From Areca catechu (lineage: Eukaryota; Streptophyta; Magnoliopsida; Arecales; Arecaceae), in contig CM038039.1 in assembly GCA_021397845.1 (NCBI GenBank), positions 183,432,526-183,496,525 of the forward strand: a stretch of 64,000 nt of DNA. Direction: 5' to 3'. The notes beneath the pieces are model-generated. The model did not search any database, was not told where the DNA came from, and saw only the letters and a list, made by a program, of their open reading frames with translations. Below are positions 37,001 through 47,577 of the stretch, in pieces. Numbering within the stretch: the first letter of the stretch is position 1; every line of letters starts with the position of its first letter. The position numbers and the translations under genes were made by a program.

Positions 37001-37012
37001 TGGTATTAGAGA
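37001..37012 (+). other. Primer-binding site of C2 (tRNA-iMet)
   Basis: TGGTATTAGAGA begins one base after the LTR end. It differs from TGGTATCAGAGC at two positions (C to T, C to A), a slightly decayed initiator tRNA-Met site. Confidence 0.85.
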
Positions 37013-38133
37013 CACACTTTTTACAGTTAAAACATATGGAAATAATTTATATGTCTTTTTGTTCTAGTGTCGCATGTTAGGGATTTTTAAACCCTTGAAT
37101 GCTGATACACTTAGCACATTTATGGGATGAATGTATGTTTGAGAATCTATGTTTGATGTGTGTCACTGATTAGGGTTTTTTTCACTAATACCCTAATCAT
37201 TATAGAGATATGTTTAGTTTTGAAGTCATCATACTGAAATAAGGTTGCCCTGGCATAATGGTGGATCCATTATATGGTAAATGGTTGTCCTAGTATGATG
37301 ACACACTTAGCACATATATTCTTATTTATAAGAATGATATGTTGATTGAGATACCTTCTATAAGGATGTGTTGGCAATTTATAAATCCCTCCTTTAAAAA
37401 ATTATATTAAGTCTTAGTATATTTAACTAATGAGAATTGTGGTTTTTAATTGGTTCCGTTGACTGACCTGGCCAATTTTTATTGGTGTCTAGGAAAGCAA
37501 CGGGGGGACTCCCACATCTCTTCCACTTGCCTGGCCGATTTGATTATATTTAAATCTTGACTAAAATGCTTAGTGTTAAAAATACTATATATTGGCCTTC
37601 CTTCATGCTTGATCATTATTGTGTTATGAACCACATTAGGTTCGTTGTGTTATCTGCAAGACCTAATATGGTAATTGACATAATACTAGTCTAGTGCATA
37701 GATATGCTTACAGTATATTCAGTATAATGCTTTGTTGTGTTATCTGCAAGGGCATTATATTTGAGTACTGACTGTATTGAAATGAAAGGGTCTTAACTTA
37801 ACTAGAAAATTATGGTTTGTTGTGTTTTCTACAAGACTAATAATGTTCTAGAGGCCAAGTTATTTTTGAGATTTATATGAGATATAATTGGAAGAGTTTC
37901 CTACCTTTGAGTTTATAAAAGATTTGTTGTGTTTTCTACAAGATCTTTTATAAGTTATTAGGATCTCAATCTCACTAAGAAAAACCGATCAGGGTTCTTC
38001 TCGATTATCATAGTGAGGGCTATGATTTTTGATAAAATAGTGGGAGACATAATTAAATTGAAGACCTAATTTAATTATGTAAGTCATTTCATGGTTGTTT
38101 GCTTATATATTGTTCTTTATTAAATGTAGGTAA
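37013..38133 (+). other. C2 untranslated leader
   Basis: About 1.1 kb with no coding potential. It has repeated TTTGTTGTGTTNTCTACAAGA-like segments (for example 37650, 37735, 37820 and 37922), mirrored in the C1 leader. Confidence 0.8.
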
Positions 38134-38925
38134 ATGGCATCTTCATTATCACTGCGAAGTATCTTAGATACCAACAAACTGACTGGTCCAAACTATGTGG
38201 ACTGGTTGAGAAATTTAAAGATTGTACTGAGTTCAGAAAAACTTTCTTATATTCTTGATACCCCTAGCCTTAATCCACTAGGGGATGATGCCACACAGGA
38301 AGATATGGCCACATACAAAATATGGCAGAATGACTCCCTCACTGTCAAGTGTATCATACTGGCCTCTATGACCAATGAGTTACAGAGGCAGCATGAAAGC
38401 ATAGATACTCAATCCATAATGCTCAATTTAAAAGAGCTTTATGGAGAACAAAGCAGAACTGCTAGATACGAAATATCTAAGCAGTTATTCTGTGCTAGGA
38501 TGACAGAGGGAACATCCGTTCAGGATCATGTTCTGAAAGTAATTGACTTAATCACCAGATTGGGTCAATTAGGTTTTATTATGGATGGGGAGCTGAAGCA
38601 GGATTTAATCCTGCAATCACTCTCGGAGTCATTTTCTCAGTTTGTCTTAAATTATCACATGAACAAACTGAACACTTCCTTGCCTGAGCTGTTAAATATG
38701 TTAAAAACAGCAGAGAGCCACGTTAAGAAAGAAGAGGCTCCACTTCTTCTTGTTGATAAGACCAATAAGAAGAAATCAGGCAAAAAGGGTTTTAATAGGA
38801 GGCTAAACCCTAAGGGTGGCATCAATAAGAATAAGAAAGGAAAGAAGGCCTCAAAATAGTCAACCTGTTTCTTTTGCGGCAAAGCGAGATATTGGAAAAG
38901 GAATTGCAAGGCTTACCTTGCAACT
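38134..38925 (+). pseudogene. C2 gag, one in-frame stop
   Basis: ATG at 38134 opens 241 codons: MASSLSLRSILDTNKLTGPN, WLRNLKIVL, KELYGEQSRTARYEISKQLF, LITRLGQLGFIMD and LLNMLKTAESH, ending in a Lys-rich tract. A TAG at 38857-38859 interrupts just before the zinc knuckle, which reads CFFCGKARYWKRNC with Tyr where the CCHC His should be. Gag packages element RNA and forms the particle. Length and order fit Copia gag of about 265-280 residues. The stop and the lost His argue against function. The C1 gag is its homologue. Confidence 0.9.
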
Positions 38926-39330
38926 GTGAAGCCTGGTGCGTCAGATGCACCAAAAGGTATGTATGAGATACATGCTATATTGACATTAAATTCGTCTATA
39001 TCAAATACTTGGGAATTGGATACCGCTTGTGGTTACCATATATGCAAATCTTTGCAGGACCTCCACAAGCTTAAAGTATTGAAGGAAGGTGACTTCAATC
39101 TTTACGGTGCTGGTGGTGATATCATCCAAGCAGAAGCTGTAGGGACCTATATTTTGAAATTACCTTCAGGGAAGATCTTGGAGTTAGAAAATTGTTACTA
39201 TATGCCTAAAATTATTAGGAACATTATATCTATTCCTTTGTTATTAAAACAAGGATATGTAATGGATGTAACGAGCACTGGTTGCTCGAAAATGTTATCT
39301 AATAAAATTATTTGTTCTGGCATATTTAGC
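38926..39330 (+). pseudogene. C2 protease region
   Basis: The N-terminal half of the open frame 38926-39705 (259 codons). It includes a WELDTACGYHIC active-site region (DTA where most Copia proteases have DTG or DSG; C1 has NTA), then EAVGTYILKLPSGK and ENCYYMPKIIRNIISIPLLL. The aspartic protease would cut Gag-Pol. It shares one frame with the integrase start, as expected for a single Copia polyprotein. Confidence 0.85.
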
Positions 39331-40476
39331 AATGGGCTCTTAACTCTTTCTTCCAATGATAGTGTTTTTCATGTCAATAATAAAAGAAAAAGGAAAGACT
39401 TTAATGATACTTTACTTTGGCATCATCGACTTGGTCATGTTAATGAGTCTAGGATAAGCAAGTTATACAAGGAAAAATTCCTTGATCCTTATGAGTATGA
39501 ATCATTAGGAACTTGCGAATCATGTCTCATGGGTAAGATGACCAAGACTCCATTTACTGGACATGGAGAAAGGTCAACTGAGTTATTAGGACTTATACAT
39601 ACTGATGTATGTGATCCAATGACAACTCAAGCCAGAGGAGGATACTCATATTTTATCACTTTTACAGATGATTTATCAAGGTTCGGATGTGTGTATCTTA
39701 TGTAACATAAATCTGAAGCCTTTGATAAATTTAAGGAGTATCAAAGTATGGTCGAAAAACAAACCGAGAAAAGTATTAAAGTTCTTCGTTCTGATCGAGG
39801 AGGAGAATACTTATCCACGGAGTTTTTAGACTATCTTGAAGTTAATGGAATTCTTTCTGAATGGACCCCTCCTTATACACCATAGCTAAATGGTATAGCT
39901 GAAAGAAGGAATCATACCTTATTAGATATGGTACGATCCATGATGTGCTTCACAAATTTACCCATTTCCTTCTGGGATCATGCCCTAGAAACTGCTGTTT
40001 ACATTCTGAACAAGGTACCTTCTAAATCCGTTGTTAGTACTACATATGAAATTTGGAGTGGAAAGAAACCGTATCTTAAATATTTTAAGGTATGGGGATG
40101 TCTAGCTTATGTTAAAAGAAATTTTGGACATAAGTTGGAACCTAGAGCGGATAAGTGTCTATTTGTAGGATATCCTAGAGAGGGTAGAGGATATCTGTTC
40201 TACCATCCTACTGAACAAAAGATTTTTGTCAGCAGGCATGCCACTTTTCTAGAAAAGGAGTTCATTTTAGAAAAGGGCAATGGTAGAACTGTTGAACTTG
40301 GAGAAGTACAAGAAACACAGATAGACAATTCTCAACCATTAGAACATATAGTTAGGACAAAACAAGAACACAAACTCCTCCCCGTAGGTCTGATAGAGTG
40401 CCACGGGCACCTGAGAGGTATGGGTTTATTATTGAAAATAATGAAGCCCAAGTCATTCAAAATGATGAACCTCTGA
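39331..40476 (+). pseudogene. C2 integrase, interrupted by two stops
   Basis: The gag-pre-integrase zinc region (WHHRLGHVNESR, CESCLMGKM) is followed by the catalytic core: LIHTDV (Asp), LRSDRGGEY (Asp) and IAERRNHTLLDM (Glu), so all three acidic residues are present. TAA at 39703-39705 replaces the Lys in YLMKHKSEAF, and TAG at 39882-39884 replaces the Gln in TPQLNG. The open piece 39928-40476 carries YILNKVPSK, VWGCLAYVKRNFGHK and FVGYPREGRGYLFYH. A frameshift before RT ends it. The enzyme would join cDNA to the target; this copy is split. Confidence 0.9.
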
Positions 40477-42113
40477 CCTATATGGAAGCTATCTTGAGTA
40501 CTGATTAAGATAGATGGCAAGAAGCCATGGAATCCGAAATAGACTCTATGTATGTAAACCAAGTATGGTCTTTGGTTGAAGCACCAGAGGGTGTTAATCC
40601 TATTGGGTGCAAATGGGTCTATAAGAAAAAGATTGGGGCTGATGGCCAAGTTGAAACCTATAAAGCCAGATTAGTGGCTAAAGGTTTTAGACAAAAATAG
40701 GGAATTGATTATGATGAAACATTCTCACCTGTTGCCATAATCAAATCAATTCGGATTTTACTTGCTATAGCAGCATACCACGATTATGAGATCTGGCAGA
40801 TGGATGTGAAGACTGCATTCCTCAATGGTTTCCTTGAGGAAGAAGTCTACATGTCATAGCCAGAAGGTTTTATTTCAAAGAATAAACCTAATCAAGTATG
40901 CAAGCTAAAGAAATCCATTTATGGATTAAATCAAGCTTCCAGGAGTTGGAACATCCGCTTTGATGAAACTATTAAAAGTTTTAGTTTTATCAAAAATGTG
41001 GATGAACCTTGTGTTTATAAGAAGACTAGTGGGAGTGCCATAGTCTTCTTGGTTCTATATGTAGATGACATACTCCTCATTGGGAATGATATCCCAATGT
41101 TGCAATCAGTCAAGGTTTGGCTATCAAATCAATTTTCCATGAAAGATTTGGGAGAAGCATCCTATATACTAGGTATTAAGATCTATAGAGATAGATCTAA
41201 GAGGATGCTAGGTTTATCCCAATCTAGGTACATTGACTTAGTGCTGAAAAGATTCAGCATGGATGGAAGTAAAAGAGGTTATCTTCCTATGAGTCAAGGC
41301 ATACATCTTTCTAAAAGGATGTCTCCTAAGACACCTGAAGAAAGAAATAGAATGAATTCTATACCCTATGCTTCGGCAATAGGGTCCATAATGTATGCCA
41401 TGTTATGTACCAGGCCTGATGTGGCATATGCTTTAGGCATTGTCAGTAGGTTTCAGGCTAATCCAGGAGAGGATCATTGGAAAGCAGTTAAAAATATTCT
41501 TAAGTACCTAAGAAGGACTAAGGATATTTTTCTGGTTTATGGTGGTTCTGATCTTAAACTAGAAGCTTATTCTGATTCTAGTTTTCAATCAGACCCTGAT
41601 GATAGCAAATCCATTTTGGGATATGTTTTTACCCTAAATGGTGGAGCAGTAAGTTGGAAGAGTACCAAGCAGCAGACTATAGCTGACTCAACCATAGAGG
41701 CAGAATACATAGCTGTTAGTGAAGCCGCCAAGGAAGCAGTCTGGATGAAGAAGTTCATCACAGAGTTGGGTGTTATTCCTGAAATTGAAAACCCAGTGCC
41801 ACTTTACTGTGACAACACTGGGGCTGTTGCTCAAGCTAAGGAACCAAGAGCTCATCATAAGTCCAAGCACATTCTAAGACGCTTCCATCTCGTCCGAGAA
41901 ATAGTAGAGAGACAAGATGTCCACATAAATAGAGTTGATACAAAGAACAATGTAGCAGACCCGTTCACTAAGGCTCTACCACAGCGAGAGCTTGATCGCC
42001 ACCTCGAGTGTATGGGATTAAGATTTAAAGGAGATTGGCTTCAGTGCAAGTGGGAGATTGAAAGGGATATGCCCTACAAGCCAATCTATGTTGTATCTCC
42101 TAAACCATTGTAA
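40477..42113 (+). pseudogene. C2 reverse transcriptase-RNase H, 3' part open for 371 codons
   Basis: The RT N-terminus (40477-40997) has stops at 40506-40508, 40698-40700 and 40857-40859 but is otherwise collinear: NPIGCKWVYKKKIG, YKARLVAKGF, FSPVA and IWQMDVKTAFLNG. From 40998 to 42113 one frame is open: YVDD at 41058-41069, SYILGIKIYRDRSKR, RPDVAYALG, then RNase H with YSDSSFQSD, TIEAEYIAVSEAAKEAVWM, LYCDNTGAVAQAKEP and NVADPFTKALP. The frame runs 55 bp into the 3' LTR. The enzyme would make element cDNA. With the upstream stops no full RT is encoded. Confidence 0.92.
42045..42058 (+). other. Polypurine tract of C2
   Basis: GTGCAAGTGGGAGAT directly before the 3' LTR start TGAAAGGGAT, as in C1. 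Confidence 0.88.
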
Positions 42114-44475
42114 TTGATAATTTTCTAAAATAAAGGCATTATTTTTCATCATACACTGTTTTTTATATTATATGATGAACCCCATAGATTAGGGCTATGA
42201 TTTTAGGGTTATGATGAGATCACACCAGTGAGACCTAAAGTCTTAAAACCTTAATCTAAAATATTCCTAGTCAAAGGAACCCTGAGTAGGGGATTAGGGT
42301 TTTCCGGTAAGACTAGCACATCCCAAGTATACTGGAAAGGGTGACTGCTCTCACAGTCACTTGTGTATGACACTAATACTGGGATGTGGGTGCTCATTGG
42401 AGAATGAGTTCATTGATATGATCCAACTTGAGAATATCTAATGGAGTCTTAGCTACATATCAATAGAAGGTTCTCATAGTGGGAGTGGTACAAGTAATCC
42501 TTTGACCTGAGACTGCCATAAGTATCTTATGTACATGAACCCATGCTTTGGTTCAATCCTAATCATGACACTGAGTCATGCACAGGATTGATACTGGGAA
42601 TGGTGAATTGGATATGAAGATAATGAGTAGGTCAACAAGGAATCGATCACTCTTAGTAAGAGGAGATTGCATCCAGCTAGTTAACAATCGGATGATGATT
42701 CAGGGAATCTTTGATCAAAGTAAAGATATTAGAGATGGTTTCTAATATCAAGATAATTGAATCATCAATATAAGATTGAGCTAGACATAAATATAATATT
42801 GGATTTGATATATATCCATATCCATAGTTATATTTTGGGTGCAGGTTGATCGAAAGATTTAATTGTACGGTAACTCTCTGCTGAAGGGTAATTTTGGTAT
42901 TTCACCAAAATTTCCATATCTTCCAGGTAGACATGATACGTTGCTAGACGTCAATCTTGTCTTATGGGTTGATCAAATTCAAAGATCATTTATTAGGAAG
43001 AGTCCTAATTGATCAAATCGGGTAAGCCCGGTTTGACCTAAATCGATTAGAAAGAGTTCTAATCAAATTAGGTCAACTTGTATTCGAACCCACTGTTGGC
43101 TAGATGTGGAATCCAATGGGTCACACACTTAAGAGGATTGATCAAGAGTTTAATTTGGAATTAAATCATCTTTGCAGGATAACACTCTAGCAGGTGTTGC
43201 AAACCCTAGCTTCTATTCGAATCGGATTCGAATTAGGGTTCCGGATTGGTTCAAATTGGGTTCTAATTGGATCTAATTAGACCCTAATTGAGTTAATTGG
43301 GATTATGGATAACCCTATTGGCTAGCCATGTAACTAGGCTAGCCTCCCCACCCGCCCCTTTGCTTTTCCATGCCAAATGCCAAGAGTCCATGGGCTTATG
43401 GACTCTTGGCGCGCCATTTGGAAGAGTCCATGGCGCATGGACTCTTGGCGCGCCCCACTTAATTCTCCGATGAATTAAGATGGGGCGGCCTCCTTTCTTA
43501 AGAAATAGCACCTCACATACCCCCCCTTGGATAGGAATCCAATGGCTGATGGATTTTTAAGAAAGAAGAAAATCGCTGTCTCTTCCCGGTTGCATGAAAT
43601 AACGTCTCTTCGGAGACCGAAACATCGCGACTCCCTTTTTCTGAAATCTCACGACTTTTCTTTTAGGAAAGGCCGTGAGTTTGAATCTGAAGGGTCGTGA
43701 GAAAGTGGGAAGGGGCATGAGAAAATGAGAAGGGCGTGAGAAATATTTTACGGAGAGTTGTGTTCTTTTGAAAAGGCACCTTTTTGTAATCTATTTAAGG
43801 AACAGAGACTTCGGGTGATTGACTAATGTACGACAGAGGTTTTTATTTTTCTTTTCTTTCCAAGAGATTGATTCCTCCTTAGCTTGTTTAGGACACAGAG
43901 AGTTTCCCTTTTACAGAGTTCTCTTCTCTGTTGAAACTCTAGTCTAAAACAAGAGATAGGAAGAATCTCTCGATCGGTAAAAGAAAGGAATTACTACTCT
44001 CTTTCTATTTCCTTTACTTTAAGACATTAGTGTCTTAAATCCTCCTCCTCCTTCAAGACAAGAGTTTTATTCTTAGGACAAGGTCTTAAGAAAGGGAGAG
44101 GAAGAAGAAAGAAAGGAAGTAAGGAGTCCCTACCGTGGAGTTTTAAAGCCATAGTCCTCTTGAGTTCTAGGATAAGAATTCAAGTGAAGGAATTTTGAAG
44201 AAGCTAGCATCTTGATCAATCTTCTTGTGGATCACCATTGGAGGGTGGACATTTGGATGCCTTATGAATTCAAAAGAGGCATTCAACATCAAGTTTGATT
44301 CTACACCAAAATTGGATTTAGCGTTAACAGGTTGGTGCCCTAATTCTAACAATGTAAGTTTGCATGTTTAATATATGTTTTAATCCTGAATAAGGAGATC
44401 CTGGCTAAGGGTTTATGGTGCAAATTTCATCATTTTTGAAATTATTTTTTACAATGGTGCATTGGAAACCCAACA
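42059..44475 (+). repeat. C2 3' LTR
   Basis: 2,417 bp, TGAAAGGGAT...CCCAACA, collinear with the 5' LTR, with hairpins at 43379-43410 and just after, and TATA at 43791-43799. It is followed by the GTGGA duplication and the resumption of the NA1 LTR. Confidence 0.95.
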
Positions 44476-44480
44476 GTGGA

Positions 44481-45033
44481 CAGGGACCCCCATGCCGTGT
44501 TTTGAATTTCTATTGATCTTTCCCTCTTTCGTCGCTGGCAATAATTTTGGCTTTCGTATGGCAGGCAAGGACCTCCCTTCGGGAGATCCATCTTTGGAAG
44601 TGTAAGCATGACCCTAGCCGGGAGCTGACCTCAGACGGAGGGCTCATCCTATGAGCATGACCCTGGCCGGGAGCTGACCTTGGAAGGAGGGCTTGCATCG
44701 GTAGCATGAGCACGACCCCAGCCAGGAGCTGACCTCGGAAGGAGGGCTCTCCTCAATAGCATGAGCACGATCTCAGCCAGGAGCTGACCTCGATAGGAGG
44801 GCACGCCTCTGCAGTATGAGCATGACTCCAGCCGGGAGCTGACCTCGACAGGAGGGCTCACCTCAACAGCATGAGCATGACCTCAGTCGAGAGCTGATCT
44901 CAAACAGAAGGCTTGCCCCATGAGCACAACCCCAGCTTGGAGCTAACCTTGATAGGAAGGCTCGCTTTAGCTCCTCGTCGAGCCACCATATCCAAGTGGC
45001 GGGTCTATTGCCAGTATGGCCACCAGCGGGCTC
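44481..45033 (-). repeat. NA1 right LTR, segment 2
   Basis: Resumes CAGGGACCCCCATGCCG, collinear with 31296 onward of the left LTR, and holds the second 55-bp minisatellite (44606-44965). Its last five bases, GGCTC (45029-45033), are the C3 target duplication. Confidence 0.88.
44606..44965. repeat. 55-bp minisatellite in NA1 right LTR
   Basis: About seven units homologous to the array at 31417-31812. Confidence 0.88.
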
Positions 45034-46819
45034 TGAATGTGAAAACATTCATGCATGTAGGGCAGAAAAGATGCATTTTAAAACTATTTTAAAACATGCA
45101 TAATGGAAGGCTCGGTAAATAGATCAAAATGATCTACCGATCTTCCTGCAATAGGATCTAGTATAATAATCTAGCATGCAAGAAAAATATCAACAGCAAA
45201 AAATAAACAAAGGTATAAAGTACCTTACCCTAATACCTTTGAAAATACTAAAAAGAAGGATGAAGGCGCCCGAGCCACACACATGTCTGGCCTCTATAAG
45301 TAATCCACACCAGGGCTCAACATTGATCAACTCCCTCGGAGTGCTAGCTCTTCGAGATCCTTCAGGTTGATCTTCTTCTTCCGGGAAGACAAGGAGAAGA
45401 GGTGGAACCCTTCCTAAGAAACTCTCTTCCCAAGACCTAGCTTGAATGCTAGGTTTATCACACCCAATCCCAAGTCCTCACTAAACCCTTCTTCTTCTTC
45501 TCTTCTTGTTGTTGACCATTAGCAGCCTCTAGAATGACCTTCATTTATAGGGGCAACCATGAGAGGGAGAAAGAGGAAGGAGGAGTGATTGGGGAAGAGA
45601 GCCAAGGGCCATTCCAAATGGGTCCAAGCCAAAGAAGTTAAGTATGACTATCATACCATGAATGCTTTGAGCCAAAATGCCCAAAAACTCGAATTTTAAA
45701 TTCAAAATTCGAAGTCAAACATTCCATAAATTCTTTTCAGAAATCTGCTCATCACAGCAAGTGTCGACACTTGCAAAATGCCAAGTGTCGACACTTCCTT
45801 AAATGTCAACACTTACAAAAATCCAAGTATCGACACTTGGAACATGGTCAATCATATTGACCTCCGGTGATGGCAAATGATTCTTAATCGTCGATCAGCC
45901 TTAAGATTAGATAGAAACCCCTATGGTGTGTGACCCCATAGGTTCAAACACTAAGCCGATAGCACTGACCATTTCCAGTACCAGTCAAAGTCCTCATTTA
46001 GCAATGATACCCGACATTCGGATAGGTCGAAGATGTAGAGCACCTCAGAAGAACCTCTGGCATATGATTACCGTATAATTCATCCCTTTGACCTCATAAT
46101 GCTCAGGATGACCTAGGGTTCGACTGCCAAACCTAATTTGATTTATCCAGATCATGTCTCAACTTTACAAGTTCTGTGACTCCTCACAAGAACTACCCTG
46201 ATCAAGGATTTACTAAATTGAGACATGGTGAGTCATTCACTCCAAACTACTTGGAGGGGTCAATTCCATTTTGATCCACCACTGCTCCACAAGTACTTGA
46301 CTGCACCCAGAAACTTTCCATCACTGGATTAGAAATCCAGGTAGTCCGGCACCAAAGTACAGTGAGTTGCTTGCAAGCTACCTAGTGATCTCAGGTCCGA
46401 GGGACACATATATCAATATCCCAACACGAGCAACCCTTTGGCAGAAGGGAGCTCTGCAGATGGTCACGCTCAGTGAGATGTCACATATTTAACTTGCATG
46501 TCACACTAGTGTCTCCACACTCCTTGGTTAAGAGGACAACCAACAAATGTGACATACAACAACCTACACTTGATACATTATCGTTCTATAACAATGTATC
46601 CTTTGGTTGTGAACTAGTTTAAGAACTACTTGATATATCCTCTCTATATCAAAACAATGTAGTTCTAAGGACTCCATCATACAAGAGTTCATTTTAGGAA
46701 AATACAAATATGATGAACAACCAAAGAATAACTTTTATTCATTAAAAATCATATACAGTTACAAGATAGCATAACCATCTACAGCCTAGATGATTGGCTT
46801 TGGGACACAATTTCCAATA
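45034..46819 (-). repeat. C3 LTR (3' LTR on the minus strand)
   Basis: 1,786 bp, TGAATGTGAAAAC...TTTCCAATA (the terminal CA has mutated to TA). A minus-strand TATA (CCTATAAATGA) lies at 45541-45551. A four-site palindrome array lies at 45758-45840. Confidence 0.92.
45758..45840. promoter_or_regulatory. Palindrome array (GTCGAC core) in C3 LTR
   Basis: The perfect palindrome CAAGTGTCGACACTTG (45758-45773) is followed by AAGTGTCGACACTT (45783-45796), AAATGTCAACACTT (45801-45814) and AAGTATCGACACTT (45825-45838). Centres are spaced 24, 18 and 24 bp. It lies about 215 bp upstream of the TATA box in element orientation. A protein-binding array is an inference. Confidence 0.75.
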
Positions 46820-46840
46820 ACTCCCACTTGGACTAAAGCC
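46820..46840 (-). other. Polypurine tract of C3
   Basis: The minus strand reads TAGTCCAAGTGGGAGT just before the LTR start, the Copia PPT type. Confidence 0.8.
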
Positions 46841-46881
46841 AATTGATACAGAATCTCATTCCCATTTTCTGTTTACAACAG

Positions 46882-46931
46882 TTAAACTCTTGAATTCCGA
46901 GTTTGCTTAAACTCTTGAATTCCGAGTTTGC
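46882..46931. repeat. 25-bp perfect tandem duplication at the C3 gag break
   Basis: Two identical 25-bp units (46882-46906 and 46907-46931) sit where gag homology ends and the pre-PPT sequence begins. They may mark the site of the internal deletion. Confidence 0.88.
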
Positions 46932-47361
46932 CCAGGTGCTCAATCGTCTCGATCATGTACAATATATAATCAGTGACCGAGGCTCCATCACGCATCTATG
47001 TGTTGTAGATGGCACAGGAGACCCTGTACCTCTCAACGTCAATAGGTGTGCCAAAGGACTCCTTCAACCTTTAAAGAATTTCCTCCAGCTAGGCTTCCTC
47101 GAACTTGTGATTGAACTCGTCGTTCATCACTGCCAACATTATACATCGAACAGTGATCCTATCGGAGAGCCACTTCTGATAAGTGTCTCTGACCGAACCC
47201 CGAGCATTGAGAGCAGGGGTTTTAGGTGCTGGATTTGATATCACATACAAGATCCGTTCATGCTCCAGGACAATCCTGAGCCTTCGATACCAGCTATCGA
47301 AGTTGGGTCCATTAAGCTTCTCGTTGTCGAGAAGAGATCGGAGCAATAGGTTGGAAGACAT
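46907..47361 (-). pseudogene. C3 gag 5' fragment
   Basis: ATG at 47361 on the minus strand opens 90 codons: MSSNLLLRSLLDNEKLNGPN, WYRRLRIVLEHE, then YQKWLSDRITVRCIMLAVMN and a stop at KFEEA. After frame breaks, homology continues to IETIEHLGKLGIQEF at about 46920, roughly 150 residues in all. It is the N-terminal part of a Copia gag, a distinct subfamily from C1 and C2. The rest of gag and all of pol are missing before the PPT. It cannot form a full capsid protein. Confidence 0.85.
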
Positions 47362-47577
47362 CTAAAAGGAAAACCAAAGCTAATTAGTATATATAAATTA
47401 TTAACCTAAAGACATGGACTTTAGTCTAAAGGTCCCTTCCACTATTTTGCTCAGATTTGTAGCCTCTACCTCCAATCCAAGAAATTACTTTAATTTCCTA
47501 GTGGGTACCAGAGTCCAATAGACAACACATGAGCCCGACTTTGGCTAGCCTACCCATGCATGTCTAAAGGTAGGTTC
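47362..47577 (-). other. C3 leader, gag-proximal part
   Basis: Non-coding leader between gag and S1. It contains GCCCGACTTTGGCTAGCC, similar to CTCGACTTTGGCCGGCC at about 50331 in the outer leader part. It ends in GGTTC, the S1 target duplication. Confidence 0.75.

Larger units (their letters stand above)
34583..44475 (+). mobile_element. Copia retrotransposon C2, complete, nearly coding
   Basis: Full-length plus-strand Ty1/Copia element: LTR 34583-36999, PBS, leader, gag, protease, integrase, RT, RNase H, PPT, LTR 42059-44475. Both LTRs are exactly 2,417 bp, and the 5-bp duplication GTGGA (34578-34582, 44476-44480) is perfect. By eye about ten substitutions occur in the first 250 bp of the LTRs and fewer elsewhere, so it is the youngest complete element here. 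The uninterrupted NA1 site at 31290 confirms the insertion. Pol has at least five stops, so it is inactive as it stands. Confidence 0.95.

Noticed and set aside
38134..38859. A 241-codon gag frame as a possible domesticated capsid gene
   Set aside because: It lies inside an LTR element with a perfect target duplication, and pol follows directly. Nothing suggests host use.
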